Shown piece by piece: positions 19,926 through 21,269 of a DNA stretch of 21,269 nt. The notes under the pieces are model-generated. The model was not told the origin of the DNA, made no database searches, and saw nothing but the letters and a program-made list of their open reading frames with translations. The translations under genes were made by a program, and so were the position numbers. The stretch spans positions 1 to 21,269 of the forward strand of contig DFGN01000030.1 of assembly GCA_002371235.1 (NCBI GenBank), written 5' to 3'. The stretch comes from Candidatus Saccharibacteria bacterium UBA3749 (lineage in GTDB: Bacteria; Patescibacteriota; Saccharimonadia; Saccharimonadales; Saccharimonadaceae). Position 1 is the first letter of the stretch. Each line of letters opens with the position of its first letter.

Positions 19926-21269
19926 ATGAAAGTAAACATAATCACTAACCATCATGAGGTTTCATTTTGTAACCATCATGATGTCTTATTTTTACCCTTT
20001 CTTCTATTTACACTAACTAGTCTTACTATGATTTCTGGCTTAGTGTTAGCTTCTAGTATTGTCTCAGCCGATGACAATTCTACTGTAGATCAAATTAACA
20101 TTACGGTCCCCATGTCCTGTACTATGTCTGGTACTGGTATGGATAGTCATAATACTAATATTAATAATGGTACCTATACACCAGACATTGGTACTACTAC
20201 TATGCATGTATTCTGTAATGATAATGAAGGATTCGCTATCTATGCAGCAGGATATACGGGTGATGAAATAGGTGGAGAGAGTAGTAATAAACTAGTCGGA
20301 ACATCAGCTAGTGGTAATGCCGCTATAGAATCAGGACTTGCTACATCAGCCGGAAATCCTGATGTATCTAACTGGGCGATGAAGCTCGCTATCACTCAGG
20401 ATTCTGGTGATACGACTGGTACTAATGCATTCGTGATAGACTCTGCTCCTAATGTAGAGAATGGAGAAGCAGCTAGCTTTAGTCAATATCATGTTGTACC
20501 TAACGAATATACCAAAGTAGCCCATAAGGCTACTTCCACTGATATGACGACAGTTACAGGCGGGGCTAAAATCACTACCACCTATGCAGCCTATATCTCC
20601 AAGACTCAACCAGCTGATACCTATTCTGGACAAGTAATCTATACCCTAGTCCACCCAGCTACTGCTCCAGCTCCTGTAGTATGTAATCCTAATGGTACTA
20701 CAATAGGTACTAATACGAGTACTGATATTAAATGTATGCAAGATATCTCATCCACCAATAAATCCACTGTACTATCATCTATGACTACCGGTACACAATA
20801 TACCCTAACCGATAAACGTGACAAAAAGACTTATACCGTATCCAAACTAGCTGATGGCAAAGTCTGGATGACTCAGAACCTAGACCTAGACCTAGACGCA
20901 GGTACCACCTATACTAATCTAGACACAGACCTTGGCTGGAACACATCTACTAACCAATATGATACTGCTTCTTGGAGCCCAACCCGCTCTACTTATGCCA
21001 CTGCTACTAATAACATTCACGAGTGGTGTCAAGGTGGAACCTGGAACTCGGGTGGCTACTGCGAACAAAACCATACCCCAGAATCCTACGACCCAGGCAA
21101 CTTATACTGGAACAGTGAAACTAGCGACTGGTCAGACTGGGAAGCATACTATAATTCCTGCGACTATTCCACTAGTACCCCATCCTGTAATGAATCACTT
21201 AACCCGCTTTCTACCTACGCATCTAGCACTGGCACAGCACAATATCATCTAGGTAACTATTACAACTGG
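19926..21269 (+). CDS. Exported FISUMP-domain surface protein (partial, 3' end outside window)
   Basis: An open frame of 448 codons with no stop before the window ends, so the C-terminus is missing. A hydrophobic segment (about 20-48) ending in SIVSA followed by DDNS is a signal peptide or anchor. Residues 50-250 form a Thr/Gly/Asn-rich domain (INITVPMSCTMSG, MHVFCNDNEGFAIYAAGYTG). Residues from about 291 match the Fibrobacter succinogenes major paralogous (FISUMP) domain: YTLTDKRDKKTYTVSKLADG and KVWMTQNLDLDLD. Exported cysteines are even in number (65, 97, 253, 270, 368, 379, 412, 421). AAAGGA (19908-19913) lies 12 nt before the ATG, a long spacing. The function is unknown; proteins of this kind occur in several copies in Saccharibacteria, to my knowledge, and a surface role is inferred. 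Confidence 0.85.
   Translation, partial: MKVNIITNHHEVSFCNHHDVLFLPFLLFTLTSLTMISGLVLASSIVSADDNSTVDQINITVPMSCTMSGTGMDSHNTNINNGTYTPDIGTTTMHVFCNDNEGFAIYAAGYTGDEIGGESSNKLVGTSASGNAAIESGLATSAGNPDVSNWAMKLAITQDSGDTTGTNAFVIDSAPNVENGEAASFSQYHVVPNEYTKVAHKATSTDMTTVTGGAKITTTYAAYISKTQPADTYSGQVIYTLVHPATAPAPVVCNPNGTTIGTNTSTDIKCMQDISSTNKSTVLSSMTTGTQYTLTDKRDKKTYTVSKLADGKVWMTQNLDLDLDAGTTYTNLDTDLGWNTSTNQYDTASWSPTRSTYATATNNIHEWCQGGTWNSGGYCEQNHTPESYDPGNLYWNSETSDWSDWEAYYNSCDYSTSTPSCNESLNPLSTYASSTGTAQYHLGNYYNW
19947..19994 (+). repeat. Imperfect 24-bp tandem duplication in the FISUMP signal region
   Basis: Two adjacent 24-nt units (19947-19970 and 19971-19994) share AACCATCATGA and agree at about 19 of 24 positions. 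They encode NHHEVSFC and NHHDVLFL, so the frame is kept. The duplication lengthens the N-terminal cytoplasmic part before the membrane segment. Confidence 0.65.

Noticed and set aside
1..21269. CRISPR arrays, tRNA or rRNA genes, insertion sequences
   Set aside because: I saw no regularly spaced direct repeats, cloverleaf-type sequence, rRNA segments or transposase genes.
1..21269. Recoded UGA (as in Absconditabacteria or Gracilibacteria)
   Set aside because: All long frames are intact in the standard code, and TGA acts as the stop of gatC.

Overview
This window looks like a chromosomal piece of a Candidatus Patescibacteria (CPR) genome, most likely Candidatus Saccharibacteria (TM7). The reasons are an exported protein of the FISUMP type with the motif LADGKVWMTQNLDLDL, a large VaFE-repeat surface protein with a VPDTG sortase-like tail, a phosphoketolase, a GatCAB operon, and very tight gene packing with ATGA and TAATG overlaps. 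The standard code is used: TAA and TGA both act as stops, and no frame needs UGA to be read as an amino acid. The taxonomic call is inference from gene content; there is no rRNA in the window.

Layout. (1) 1-3091, plus: a 925-aa secreted, wall-anchored adhesin-like protein with a consensus promoter and a strong terminator. (2) 3148-11756, minus: glycosyltransferase, murJ, gatC, gatA, a membrane HEPN-like protein, a 23-codon ORF, gatB and, after a gap with its own promoter, fusA with a terminator. (3) 11788-16787, plus, divergent from region 2: two FemAB-type aminoacyltransferases and a class A penicillin-binding protein, then a terminator. (4) 16815-19636, minus: phosphoketolase encoded as two overlapping genes (N- and C-terminal halves), then a membrane-anchored PIN-TRAM protein. 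(5) 19825-21269, plus: the first 448 codons of an exported FISUMP-domain protein that runs off the window.

How the genes work together. Regions 2 and 3 form a cell-wall block: GT2 glycosyltransferase, lipid II flippase MurJ, two branch-peptide aminoacyltransferases and a bifunctional PBP. A translation block follows: GatCAB for tRNA-dependent amidation, and EF-G. The split phosphoketolase would cleave xylulose-5-P or fructose-6-P to acetyl-P, a usual fermentative route in organisms with reduced metabolism. The two large exported proteins at the window ends are likely cell-surface factors, possibly for host contact.

The most striking pattern is regulatory. Seven genes (GT2, femX1, murJ, gatC, pbp1A, PIN-TRAM, xfp N-half) have an extended -10 element (TGnTAtAAT) ending only 6-10 nt before the start codon. 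In four of them the gap is exactly 6 nt, which would put the transcription start on the A of ATG. This predicts leaderless mRNAs for these genes, whereas coupled downstream genes, fusA and the two surface-protein genes have leaders with Shine-Dalgarno sequences. Other points worth a second look are the split phosphoketolase, altered guanine-recognition motifs in EF-G, the HEPN-like protein and mini-ORF inside the gat operon, and an odd-numbered cysteine in the adhesin that may be a thioester residue.
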